Part shown: positions 35,544-44,300 of the stretch, piece after piece | How positions within the stretch are numbered: position 1 is the stretch's first letter | Layout of the letters: the number at the start of each line of letters is the position of its first letter | Assembly (NCBI GenBank): GCA_013375455.1 | Contig: JABXJT010000003.1 | Span: forward strand, 1 to 64,000 | Length of the DNA stretch: 64,000 bases | Origin: Candidatus Helarchaeota archaeon | GTDB lineage: Archaea > Asgardarchaeota > Lokiarchaeia > Helarchaeales > HEL-GB-A | Reading direction: 5' to 3' | The notes under the pieces: generated by a model | Seen by the model: the letters and a program-made list of their open reading frames with translations, nothing else | Databases searched by the model: none | Told to the model about the DNA's origin: nothing | Position numbers and translations under genes: made by a program

Positions 35544-37748
35544 ATGGCGGCGTTAAATTACAAAGTCTTAGGACTGAAATGCGGTCTTGAGATTCATCAA
35601 GAATTACAGACAAAAAGAAAGTTGTTCTGTTATTGTCCGCCAATATTAAAAACGAGTGAACCTGATTCTTACATTAAAAGGAATTTTCGACCAGTTTTAG
35701 GGGAAATGGGAAAATTTGATGAAGCAATGCTCGTGGAATATGAAAAGCGATTGAATGTGCTCTATGAAGTGTATGATGATGTCTGTTGTTCCTATGAGAT
35801 GGATGAAACCCCTCCATTCAAGATAAGTAGAGAAGCACTTAGAATTGGAGTCATAATGGGAAAGCTTTTGAACCTAAATCTTTACAATGAACTGTACGTG
35901 TGTCGCAAGAATTACTTGGATGGATCGGTTCCATGTGGATTTCAAAGAACACTTTTAATTGGATCTGATGGATATCTTGAAGTTGATGAAAAGAAAATTG
36001 GAATTACGACGATTGCCATTGAGGAGGATGCAGCTCGAAAAATAGCAGAGAATGGGAAAATAATTACTTATCGCCTTGATCGCCTCGGTATACCTCTCAT
36101 TGAGATAGTAACCGAGCCCGATATGAGTACTCCAGATGAATGTATGTCCATAGCTTATCGTTTAGGTCAGCTTTTACGTTCAACTGGACTTATGAAAAGA
36201 GGCTTGGGGACAATTCGTCAAGATGTGAATGTGAGCATTGAGGGGGGCGCCCGCGTCGAGATAAAAGGGGTACAAAAATTAGAATGGATCCCGCCCCTTA
36301 TTGAAACCGAGGTTCGTCGGCAATTAAATTTATTAAAGATTCGAAATGAATTAGTTGTCCGAAATATTACCAAGGAAGATCTTTCCCACGAGTTTATAGA
36401 TGTGACTGATATTTTTAAGAAAACAAGTCTCAAATTTGTGAAAGAGGCAATAAAATCAGGGGAAAAAGTTTTTACAGTTAGAATTCCTAAGATTGAAGCA
36501 ATATTAGGAATGGAAGTCCTTCCAGGGAAGGGTGGGGAGTCAGGGGTAAGATTTGGAAAGGAAATTGCACAAAAAGTAAAGACAATAACGGGTTTAAAAG
36601 GTATAATTCATTCTGATGAAGAATTAATAGAAGCATACTCGTTTAAGAAAACAGAAATTACAGCACTTAAAAAAGCGTTAGGAATAGAGGAACCGATAAA
36701 GAAAAAAGGAGAGAAGAAGGAAGAAGGGGAGAAATCAGAAGAGGAGGGGGAGGAACCAAAGGCTGATGGGTTCATTATCGTAGTGGCAGATAAGGAAAGA
36801 GCAGAAAAAGCTTTAGAGATTTCAATAAATCGAATTGAAATGGCAATTAAAGGTGTTCCAAATGAAACTAGGAAGGCGCTTGAGAATTACAATACTGAAT
36901 TCATCCGTGAGTTACACGGGGGAGCTCGGCTGTACCCTGATACTGATTCAACGCCAATTACCCTAAGCAAGGAATATTTCAAGGAATTAAATAAACAACT
37001 ACCCGAATATCCATGGGTAATAGCAGCCAAAATGAGAGAAAATTATGAAATAGATGAAATACTTATCGAGCATTTGATATCACAAGGTTTTGCTCCATTT
37101 TTTGAAGAGGTTGTTAAGAAGTACAAAATCGTTCCCACGCTCGTTGCCACAACCCTATTAGAAACGCTCAAGTCAATAAAACGGGATGGATTAGAGAGCG
37201 ATAACATTAAGTATTCACATTTACGGGAATTATTTGAATTAATTCAAAAACAAGAAATTGCGAAGGAGGCAATAGAAGAAATCCTGAGGGAAATAGCCAA
37301 AATTCCCTCTCTTTCTATTAAGGAAGCTCAAGACAAATTAGAATTACAAGCGGTTAGTCTAGAAGATTTGGATGAAATAATAAAAAAGGTTATCAAGAAA
37401 AATGAGGATCTGATCAAGGAAAAAGGTGAAAGGGCTTTTAAACCCTTGATGGGAGAAGTTATGAAGTCCGCAAGAGGAAAGATAGATGGAGGCGTGGTAT
37501 CCTCTAAGTTAAAAGAGGCGCTTATAAACTATTCACCGGAAAAAGAACCTGAACAGGTTGCTAGTGCAAGACAGATTAATAGAGTCATCAAAGAAATATT
37601 TGCCGAGGATGAGAATATCTTAAAAGAGAAAGGCGAAGGTGCCAAGGATCTTCTCTTCATTAAGTTAAAAAAGCGAGTGAAAGGGCAATTTGATGAGAAA
37701 AATTTAGAGGAACGATTGGAGAAGGCAATCAAAGAATATCTAAAGTAA
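35544..37748 (+). CDS. gatE: Archaeal Glu-tRNA(Gln) amidotransferase subunit E
   Basis: This 734-residue protein begins with LKCGLEIHQELQTKRKLFCYCPP, typical of GatB/GatE kinase-transamidase subunits. SVPCGFQRT and RLGIPLIEIVTEPDMSTPDE follow in order. An AspRS-like insertion domain, unique to GatE, occupies the middle, and the C-terminal third is a chain of helical GatB/YqeY-type units. With GatD it converts Glu-tRNA(Gln) to Gln-tRNA(Gln). Two points are unusual: a lysine/glutamate-rich insert at about residues 385-407, and a length roughly 100 residues above the usual 620-640. The extra length includes a further YqeY-like unit, as judged by repeated EKGEGAKDLLF-like motifs. Confidence 0.93.
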   Translation: MAALNYKVLGLKCGLEIHQELQTKRKLFCYCPPILKTSEPDSYIKRNFRPVLGEMGKFDEAMLVEYEKRLNVLYEVYDDVCCSYEMDETPPFKISREALRIGVIMGKLLNLNLYNELYVCRKNYLDGSVPCGFQRTLLIGSDGYLEVDEKKIGITTIAIEEDAARKIAENGKIITYRLDRLGIPLIEIVTEPDMSTPDECMSIAYRLGQLLRSTGLMKRGLGTIRQDVNVSIEGGARVEIKGVQKLEWIPPLIETEVRRQLNLLKIRNELVVRNITKEDLSHEFIDVTDIFKKTSLKFVKEAIKSGEKVFTVRIPKIEAILGMEVLPGKGGESGVRFGKEIAQKVKTITGLKGIIHSDEELIEAYSFKKTEITALKKALGIEEPIKKKGEKKEEGEKSEEEGEEPKADGFIIVVADKERAEKALEISINRIEMAIKGVPNETRKALENYNTEFIRELHGGARLYPDTDSTPITLSKEYFKELNKQLPEYPWVIAAKMRENYEIDEILIEHLISQGFAPFFEEVVKKYKIVPTLVATTLLETLKSIKRDGLESDNIKYSHLRELFELIQKQEIAKEAIEEILREIAKIPSLSIKEAQDKLELQAVSLEDLDEIIKKVIKKNEDLIKEKGERAFKPLMGEVMKSARGKIDGGVVSSKLKEALINYSPEKEPEQVASARQINRVIKEIFAEDENILKEKGEGAKDLLFIKLKKRVKGQFDEKNLEERLEKAIKEYLK

Positions 37749-37758
37749 AGGTGATCTA

Positions 37759-39183
37759 TTGAACAATAAAGCTAATGACAAAATCGAGAAAGAAAAGGGC
37801 GAAGATAATCTTAAAGGATATAGGGGGTACGCACGTAAGAAGCTTGAGGCATCTGAGGCTAAAGTGTGGGATGTTATTGAAGTAACAAAAGATAAGCGAA
37901 CGGCACGCGGCATCATTCTCCCACGCAGTGAATTTGAAGATGATACTCGTCACGTCATTTTGAAATTAAAGACTGGGTATAATGTCGGTATAGAACTAAC
38001 TGACTCTACAAAAATAAATGTCTATGGCCATGAACCAGGGGATTACGGTTTGCCCGAAAAAGAGGTTCTAATTATAGAAGAGTTACCAACAATTGCACTT
38101 TTGGGTACGGGAGGAACCATTGCTTCGAGGTTAAATTATCGAACTGGCGCGGTCCTGCCTGCATTCAGTCCAGGAGAATTATTTACAGCGGTTCCAGAAC
38201 TTGCCGAAATTTGTAATTTGAAACCAGAAATGTTGTTCAACTTGGTTTCAGAAGATATGAATACAGATTATTGGATTGAGTTAGCAAAGAACATTGCAAG
38301 TAAGATAAATGACGAACAAGTTGATGGGATCGTTGTAGCTCACGGTACGGATACTATGAGCTTTACGGGTGCGGCTCTATCATTTCTCCTCCAGAACCTT
38401 CCTGTTCCAATCATCTTAGTTGGAAGTCAAAGGAGTTCTGATCGACCCTCAAGTGATTCTGCCATAAATTTAATCAATGCTGTAACCTGTGCAGCCAAGG
38501 CGGATATCGCTGAGGTTTTAATTTGCATGATGGGGATGACCGATCACAATTATGATTTGCTTCATCGTCCAGCACTCACGCGCAAGATGCACTCCTCTCG
38601 GAGAGATGCATTTAAAACAATCGGGACCATCCCCTTTGGAAAAATCCAAGATGGAAATATCACAATTTTTGAGAAGTCTTATAAGAAACGCGACAAGGAT
38701 AGAGAATTAAAAGTAGATTTAAAGATAGACCCCAAAGTTGCTCTGATTTATCATTATCCCGGAATTCAACCGGAATTAATTGAAACTTTAATTGATAATA
38801 AATTTCATGGTATTGTAATAGCAGGAACGGGTCTAGGGCATATTAGTGGGAATTTGCTCGATCCTATAAAACGGGCTGTCGAGGAGAAGATAGCGGTTGT
38901 TATGACAGTTCAAACTTTATGGGGATTCGCAGGAATGCAAGTTTATGAACGGGGGCGAGAGGAACTAGCAATTGGCATCATACCGGGTCATAATCTGTTA
39001 CCAGAAACAGCATATGTAAAACTCTGCTGGATATTAGGGCACACTCGGAACCTTGAAGAAGTAGAGCAGCAAATGCTAGCAAATATTGCAGGCGAACTTA
39101 TATATCGTGAGACTATGAGAGGCTATCTTGTTTTACAAGGCATTGAGGAAGCTCCTACGGCTCCCTCCAAGAAACCCGAATAA
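37759..39183 (+). CDS. gatD: Archaeal Glu-tRNA(Gln) amidotransferase subunit D (asparaginase-like)
   Basis: This 474-residue protein has an N-terminal Tudor-like domain of about 90 residues followed by a type I asparaginase domain. LLGTGGTIASR holds the nucleophilic threonine, VAHGTDTMSFT the second catalytic threonine-aspartate pair, and GSQRSSDRPSSDS follows. It releases ammonia from glutamine or asparagine and channels it to GatE. The TTG start at 37759 has AAAGGTGA upstream and lies 10 bases after the gatE stop, so the two genes form one operon. A perfect hairpin overlaps its stop codon. Confidence 0.94.
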   Translation: MNNKANDKIEKEKGEDNLKGYRGYARKKLEASEAKVWDVIEVTKDKRTARGIILPRSEFEDDTRHVILKLKTGYNVGIELTDSTKINVYGHEPGDYGLPEKEVLIIEELPTIALLGTGGTIASRLNYRTGAVLPAFSPGELFTAVPELAEICNLKPEMLFNLVSEDMNTDYWIELAKNIASKINDEQVDGIVVAHGTDTMSFTGAALSFLLQNLPVPIILVGSQRSSDRPSSDSAINLINAVTCAAKADIAEVLICMMGMTDHNYDLLHRPALTRKMHSSRRDAFKTIGTIPFGKIQDGNITIFEKSYKKRDKDRELKVDLKIDPKVALIYHYPGIQPELIETLIDNKFHGIVIAGTGLGHISGNLLDPIKRAVEEKIAVVMTVQTLWGFAGMQVYERGREELAIGIIPGHNLLPETAYVKLCWILGHTRNLEEVEQQMLANIAGELIYRETMRGYLVLQGIEEAPTAPSKKPE

Positions 39184-39200
39184 GTGAATACTTTCACTTA
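39181..39200. terminator. Perfect hairpin overlapping the gatD stop codon
   Basis: TAAGTGAA and TTCACTTA pair perfectly around a 4-base loop, starting with the stop codon itself. No long T-run follows, so termination, mRNA 3'-end protection or recoding are all possible; termination is the simplest. Confidence 0.5.
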
Positions 39201-39276
39201 ACTCCCTCCCCACGTCAAATTTATCCGTCTGATCGTCTCTTTCATCCGTCAGAGCTGATATATCGTCTTCTAAAGG

Positions 39277-39285
39277 CTTATATAG
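39277..39285 (+). promoter_or_regulatory. TATA box giving a leaderless transcript
   Basis: CTTATATAG lies about 26 bases before the ATG of the RecA-like gene. At the usual archaeal TATA-to-start distance, transcription would begin at or beside the ATG. Confidence 0.55.
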
Positions 39286-39306
39286 CCCCAATTTTCGTCA
39301 TTAAGT

Positions 39307-40092
39307 ATGAAGGAATGTGTTGGTTCTAAAAAAATTTCATTCATTGAAGCGATCTATAAACATCAAGAGCAACTCCAAAAACGCATATTGCTAAGTGATT
39401 TTACAGGACTCAATCAAATAATGGGCAAGGGATTTGAATCAGGGCTCTTTTATTTAATTTATGGGTCATCGCATATCACTAATTCAATTCTACTTTCAAT
39501 GGCAGTTGCGGCGCAATTGCCCATTGATAAAGGAGGGTTAGAGTCCTCAGTCGTGTTTATTGATAACGATAATATTTTCAATCCTTATTCCCTCATCAGA
39601 CTGGCACTTTCCGTAAATTTGAATTCAACTTCCGTGCTCTCACGAATTTTCGTGGCTCGTGCTTTTATTTGGAATCATTTAGGAGAGATCGTGGATAATT
39701 TGGAAGGGCTTCTTGAAAAAAAACGGGCCCGAGTCGTCCTGATTTCTGGGCTTACCACGCTTTTTGAGGGAGAATTCGAAAGAAAAAAACACCAAATGCT
39801 CATGAAAATTGCAAACAAGCTCAGAAATATTGCAATTGATAATGAAATCATCGTTGTTGCCTCGGCGCAGTTAGCGCAGGGGTCATCCCATAAACCTGCT
39901 GGTGGAAAGATCATTTCTCACACGCCTCACGTGCTGGTCTGCGTTCTTCAGCAGGGAGAACGGATCAGCTTCAATCTGGTGAAGCACCCCTCGCGTTCGG
40001 CGCAGCAAATTGTCCAATTTTTAACGCGACGTTCGAGGCCTCCCCACACCGTGCCCCTCGACCGATTTCTGAAGAAACCAGTGGAGCAATGA
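39307..40092 (+). CDS. RecA/RadA-fold protein with degenerate P-loop
   Basis: This 261-residue protein has the outline of RadA/RadB-type recombinases. LSDFTGLNQIMGKGFESG precedes the P-loop position, which here reads YGSSHITNSI (residues 52-61) instead of a G-x-x-G-x-G-K-T motif. The lysine and threonine are absent. The Walker B strand ARVVLISG is also without its usual aspartate, while the later IIVVASAQLA and the C-terminal VKHPSRSAQQ strand remain. It is therefore unlikely to hydrolyse ATP normally and may be a structural recombinase mediator. It is followed 4 bases later by a small conserved protein. Confidence 0.75.
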   Translation: MKECVGSKKISFIEAIYKHQEQLQKRILLSDFTGLNQIMGKGFESGLFYLIYGSSHITNSILLSMAVAAQLPIDKGGLESSVVFIDNDNIFNPYSLIRLALSVNLNSTSVLSRIFVARAFIWNHLGEIVDNLEGLLEKKRARVVLISGLTTLFEGEFERKKHQMLMKIANKLRNIAIDNEIIVVASAQLAQGSSHKPAGGKIISHTPHVLVCVLQQGERISFNLVKHPSRSAQQIVQFLTRRSRPPHTVPLDRFLKKPVEQ

Positions 40093-40096
40093 ACAG

Positions 40097-40357
40097 ATGG
40101 GACGCACCGTACCAAGCTTTCGGATGGCGCTCGAGCAGGAAATCGCGCTATGGCAACAGTTTCGGAGGGCGCTTCGTCCAAAAGATCGGGCTGTATTCGA
40201 CAAATTGATGGATGAGGCGCGCAATCACGGCGATGCGGGAATGCTTGCGAATAGACCAGTCATCTTGGATGCGATTTTCATGGCTATCCTCCTTGAGCAA
40301 CAGAAAAAAATTAATCAACTCCAAAAACAAATCAACTTCCTTAAAAAGAAGAAATAA
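40097..40357 (+). CDS. Small conserved archaeal protein (DUF8156-like), linked to RecA-like gene
   Basis: This 86-residue protein begins MGRTVPSFRMALEQEI and contains RPKDRAVFDKLMDEAR and a C-terminal coiled helix ending in lysines. The opening matches, from memory, a small protein widespread in methanogens and haloarchaea that lies next to RadA-related genes. It has no enzymatic motif. The gene starts 4 bases after the RecA-like stop, so the products probably work together. The region from about 39940 to 40260 is more G+C-rich than its surroundings. Confidence 0.75.
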   Translation: MGRTVPSFRMALEQEIALWQQFRRALRPKDRAVFDKLMDEARNHGDAGMLANRPVILDAIFMAILLEQQKKINQLQKQINFLKKKK

Positions 40358-40577
40358 TGGGAGATAGATAGGTTTGATAAGAAATCCAAGACGTTTTTGG
40401 TTATTACAACGTAAAGTTCCCGAAACTTTTTTAGACAAAAATAAGAAAGAGAGTTTTTCCCGTATCAAGCGTGAGTAAGATGATTTGAAGTAAATCCGCT
40501 TTCAGTAAAAATTGCAAAAAGGTTTAATTGGGTTTCTACATTTTTGTTCATTAATTGACATAGAGAGATGTGAAAGC

Positions 40578-41363
40578 ATGCCAGACCAGCTTGTAATTGC
40601 GGTTGCTGGAAAGGGTGGCGTTGGAAAGACTACATTTTCCGCGTTATTACTGAAGGTCTTAACGAAAACGGGAAAGGATATTTTAATGATGGATTGCGAT
40701 CCTGACGCGAATATACCAGATGTACTTGGGATTCCAGTCATGAGAAAGGAAACGGTTGGAGGGAAAGCCGCCAAATTAAAGGAAAATATTGCGAAAGGTA
40801 AGATTCCACCCCAAATGACGAAGGATCGCATTTTAGAACAAGATATTTTTGAAGTCTTACAAGAATTGGATGATTTCGATCTTTTAACAATGGGTTGTAG
40901 TGAGGGTCCTGGATGTTATTGTTTTGCGAATCAGCTGGCAACCCAGATTTTAGATAAATTATCAAAAAACTATGACATAACCCTAATGGATATGGAAGCG
41001 GGGTTAGAACACCTGAGCAGGCGTACAACACGGGATGTTGATATTTTAGTGATGGTAACAGATGCCTCAAAGATGGGATTAACTACTGTAAAGAGAATAA
41101 AGGAACTCTCAAAAGAAGTTGGACTAAAATTCAAAAAAATATATGTTGTCGGAAATAAATTCACTCCTGAATTAAAAGAACATCTTGAAAAAACTGCTGA
41201 GGAAATCGGCGTAGAAGTTTTAGGGATAATTCCCCCAAGCGATGAGATAGCAAAATACAACTTGGAGGGAAAATCGCTTCTTGATCTTCCAGATGATGCG
41301 GTGCCCGTGAAGGCAGTTGAGGCTATGGCAATAAAAATGGATTTGGTCGCTCAATCTAGTTGA
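40578..41363 (+). CDS. CooC-like MinD/ParA-family nickel-insertion ATPase
   Basis: This protein of about 261 residues has VAGKGGVGKTT, the deviant Walker A of the SIMIBI class, MDCDPDANIPDVLG, and EGPGCYCFANQL. The C-Y-C pair is the metal-binding motif of CooC, which loads nickel into carbon monoxide dehydrogenase. The start is ATG at 40578; the frame can be read 22 codons further upstream, but that part is not family-like. No carbon monoxide dehydrogenase gene is in this window. It overlaps the 3' end of the convergent giant gene by 13 bases. About 220 bases before it show no gene. Confidence 0.85.
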   Translation: MPDQLVIAVAGKGGVGKTTFSALLLKVLTKTGKDILMMDCDPDANIPDVLGIPVMRKETVGGKAAKLKENIAKGKIPPQMTKDRILEQDIFEVLQELDDFDLLTMGCSEGPGCYCFANQLATQILDKLSKNYDITLMDMEAGLEHLSRRTTRDVDILVMVTDASKMGLTTVKRIKELSKEVGLKFKKIYVVGNKFTPELKEHLEKTAEEIGVEVLGIIPPSDEIAKYNLEGKSLLDLPDDAVPVKAVEAMAIKMDLVAQSS

Positions 41364-44300
41364 ATATCGCGAGGCTTAATTTTTTCTCCGCAGTTGGAAC
41401 ATTCGGGTTCAAAGCCCTTCCGAAGTAAAGTCATAACATTTTCTAGAATGGTTTTATTGCAGTAAGGACAATGTTGCTTAATACCTAATTCTTTATCTGT
41501 AAGAAGTTCATCCAGTTTTTCGGTTTTTATTAGGTGTTTCGAAGGTTGTGGTTCTCTAGTCTCAATAGTTTCTAGTTCTTCTGCAACCTGAGTTGCCTTT
41601 TTTTCTACATCTATCAAAATTTTTGGTAGCGATTTCACTTTAGGGAGAATAATTTGTGAGACGTTGCTCATTTCGCTATTTAAAACTTGGCGGAACTCTT
41701 GTCCCTTACTAATCAATTGTTGTAATTTCGTGTTGAAATCGGAAAAGAAGGCTCGTTGTTTTTGGATGATATCCGGAAACACAAATTTTGTAGCCTTTTC
41801 AATTGCTTTATATATGTTGTTTTTGCGTTTATGGATATTGGAAAATAGTTTGTCCATATTTTTAAATTTTTTAAGCGCACCCTCAACTTTCCCTTGATAA
41901 AACTGGATATTTTGAAGGTTCTGCAAGATTTTATTTTGCAATGCTTGGGATTCTGCCATAATTGCGAGAGAATCTTTCGTTTGATTTTCAATAGCGAGGT
42001 TCAATTCATCAACTTTCTTTTGAAGCTCAGCTTCGAGGTTTGAAACATTTAAGTTTACTGATTTTTTCTGCGCCATAATTTCATTAAATACTGTTTCGAG
42101 TAAAATAATGGTTTGTTTCAGGGATTTAATATCGGCATTTAAATTGGAATTTTCTTTCGATAAAGCTTCCCGGACTTTTTCAGAATATTTTGATTTTCTA
42201 GAAACTTCATTTAGTAATTTTTCAACCCTTTGTTCGAGAGCCATCATTTGTTCTATATCTTCAATCATTAACGTTACTATTTCCTGATTCAAACTAGAAA
42301 CCTTTTGATCGAACTCCTTTAAACTAAAAATTGCTTCATTATATTTTGTTTTAAATGATGAAAGGTGTTGTTTTTCTTTTTCCATCTCATCTTTAGTCGT
42401 CTTGGCTAAAGATTGATCGATGGTGGCAATTTGAACTTCAAGTCTTTTGAGCGTTTCTTTTAACTGGGTAGAGGTCTTTTGTGTTGACGTAATGTTTTTC
42501 TTGAAATTGACAGCATCTTGATCAACCTCATCGATCATTTTGAAAGCTTTTGGTATTTCCTTTTCAGCGAGCACTATTTCCTCTTCGATATTGGTTCTAG
42601 GCACTTGTAAATGCTGTATGACTTCATTTAAACTTGCAGTAACTGAACTACGAGTTTGCTTTACTTGGGTTTTAATTGTCTCTTTTTGTTTGGTGAGCTC
42701 TTGAACTATAGCGTTAAATTCCGCTAAGTATTTAGGGACGAGGCTAAGTAACCTTTCTGATTCCGAGATTAATTTGATAAGATCCTTTATTTCAGTTCCC
42801 GAGAGGGAGGGGGCTGAAATTTTTTCCGCTATGACCTCTTCTGCCGGTTTTGCCTCGATATCTTGTAGTATTTCTTCTATTTGTTTTTCTTCTTCCACGG
42901 TTGGTTTTGCTTTGAGCTCTTCAGTTAAGAATGAAACCGTTGGTTCTTGTATAATGGGCTCAACTTCTTTAAGCACTTCATCAACTATAGATTCGGCTGC
43001 TGTGCCTGGTTCCAGCTCAGGTTTGAATTCTTCAATTATTGAAAGAGCATCTTGAAGGGATTTTAGCTCTTTCTCAACATCATCGATTACAGGGGGAACT
43101 TCTTCAACGGGTTCTACCTCCCTTGTTATTTCATCAATTAAGGGAGGAGCCTCAAATACGGGTTCTGGGGCTGGGGGAGCTTCTTGCTCAGCCATCAGAT
43201 CGGTTGCCCTCATTAATTCCTGGGCTTGTTCAAAGGGAGTTAATTCCGGTGTGTCTTCGGCCATTAACTCGGCTGCCGTAATTGTAAAGACAGGTTCTAT
43301 ACTTTCTGTGACCTCCTTCGATTTAATCCTAACTTCCTCTAAGATAGATGGCTTTTCGGGGATGGGTTCAGGTGCAGGCTCGGGAGCGAGTTCAGGAATC
43401 TTTTCGACTGGTTCAATTTTCTCTGGAATTTCTTCTTTAAAAAATTCTTCAGGAATGCCCTTCGGTTTTTTCTCAGCAGCATAAGGAATGATTACTTTTT
43501 TGTCCAGTAAATTTTGAATGGTGCTAAAAATCATCATCTCCTCAATGAGAGTTTCACTTTTAGCACGTGCATATAATTGCGAAAGAAAAAAGTATCCGTG
43601 ATCTTCCATTAGCCCCATTGCCATCAAGGCTAACGTTTGATCAAACCCAGATACCTTCGAAATTTTGCCAATCGTGTATGGGGAAATAAGAGTTGACCCA
43701 AATTGAAGATCTAATAGATCTTCTACTCCCTGCAAGCCCTCTATTGGTCCAGTTGCGGATGTTAATAATTGGTAATTCTGTAATTCGAAGAATTGTACGA
43801 AACGAATAAGAGAACGAATGAGTTTATCAGAGGGGCGTGACCCCACCGTGACGGCAGCACGGATGAAATCTCCATCATCAACCAAAAGCAGAAGGTTTTG
43901 AAATCTAATGAGGTCACAAAAAGCATTAGCGCGTTGGTCCTCTTTCCCATAATTTGCAATGGCATTGCATAGAACCGTTTGCATGGACTCCTCGATTCCT
44001 TCTGGAGAATATACTTTATTAAGGATGCAATCGCCCGTGGATTTCAAAATTACGAAAAGATTCTGAATGCCTACAACGTCCTTGAAGGCCGCAAACAAAT
44101 AATTGATGCTCTGTGCCTTTTGAACTTGTTTGGGAGCTAATACTCTCCGCTGAACTACCAATAAGAGCATAGCACCTGCAGCTACTCCTATAACGATGAC
44201 TATTATAATCCAATACGGGAATTCTTCGCCCACAGCCATCTGGTGTGTTTGTGAGATACTTGAATAAAAGGAATATGTTGGGTAGAAATCTTCATAGCCT

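Noticed and set aside
40512..40577. Upstream extension of the CooC-like gene
   Set aside because: The 22 extra residues lack similarity to the family, and ATG 40578 starts right before the P-loop region as in CooC.
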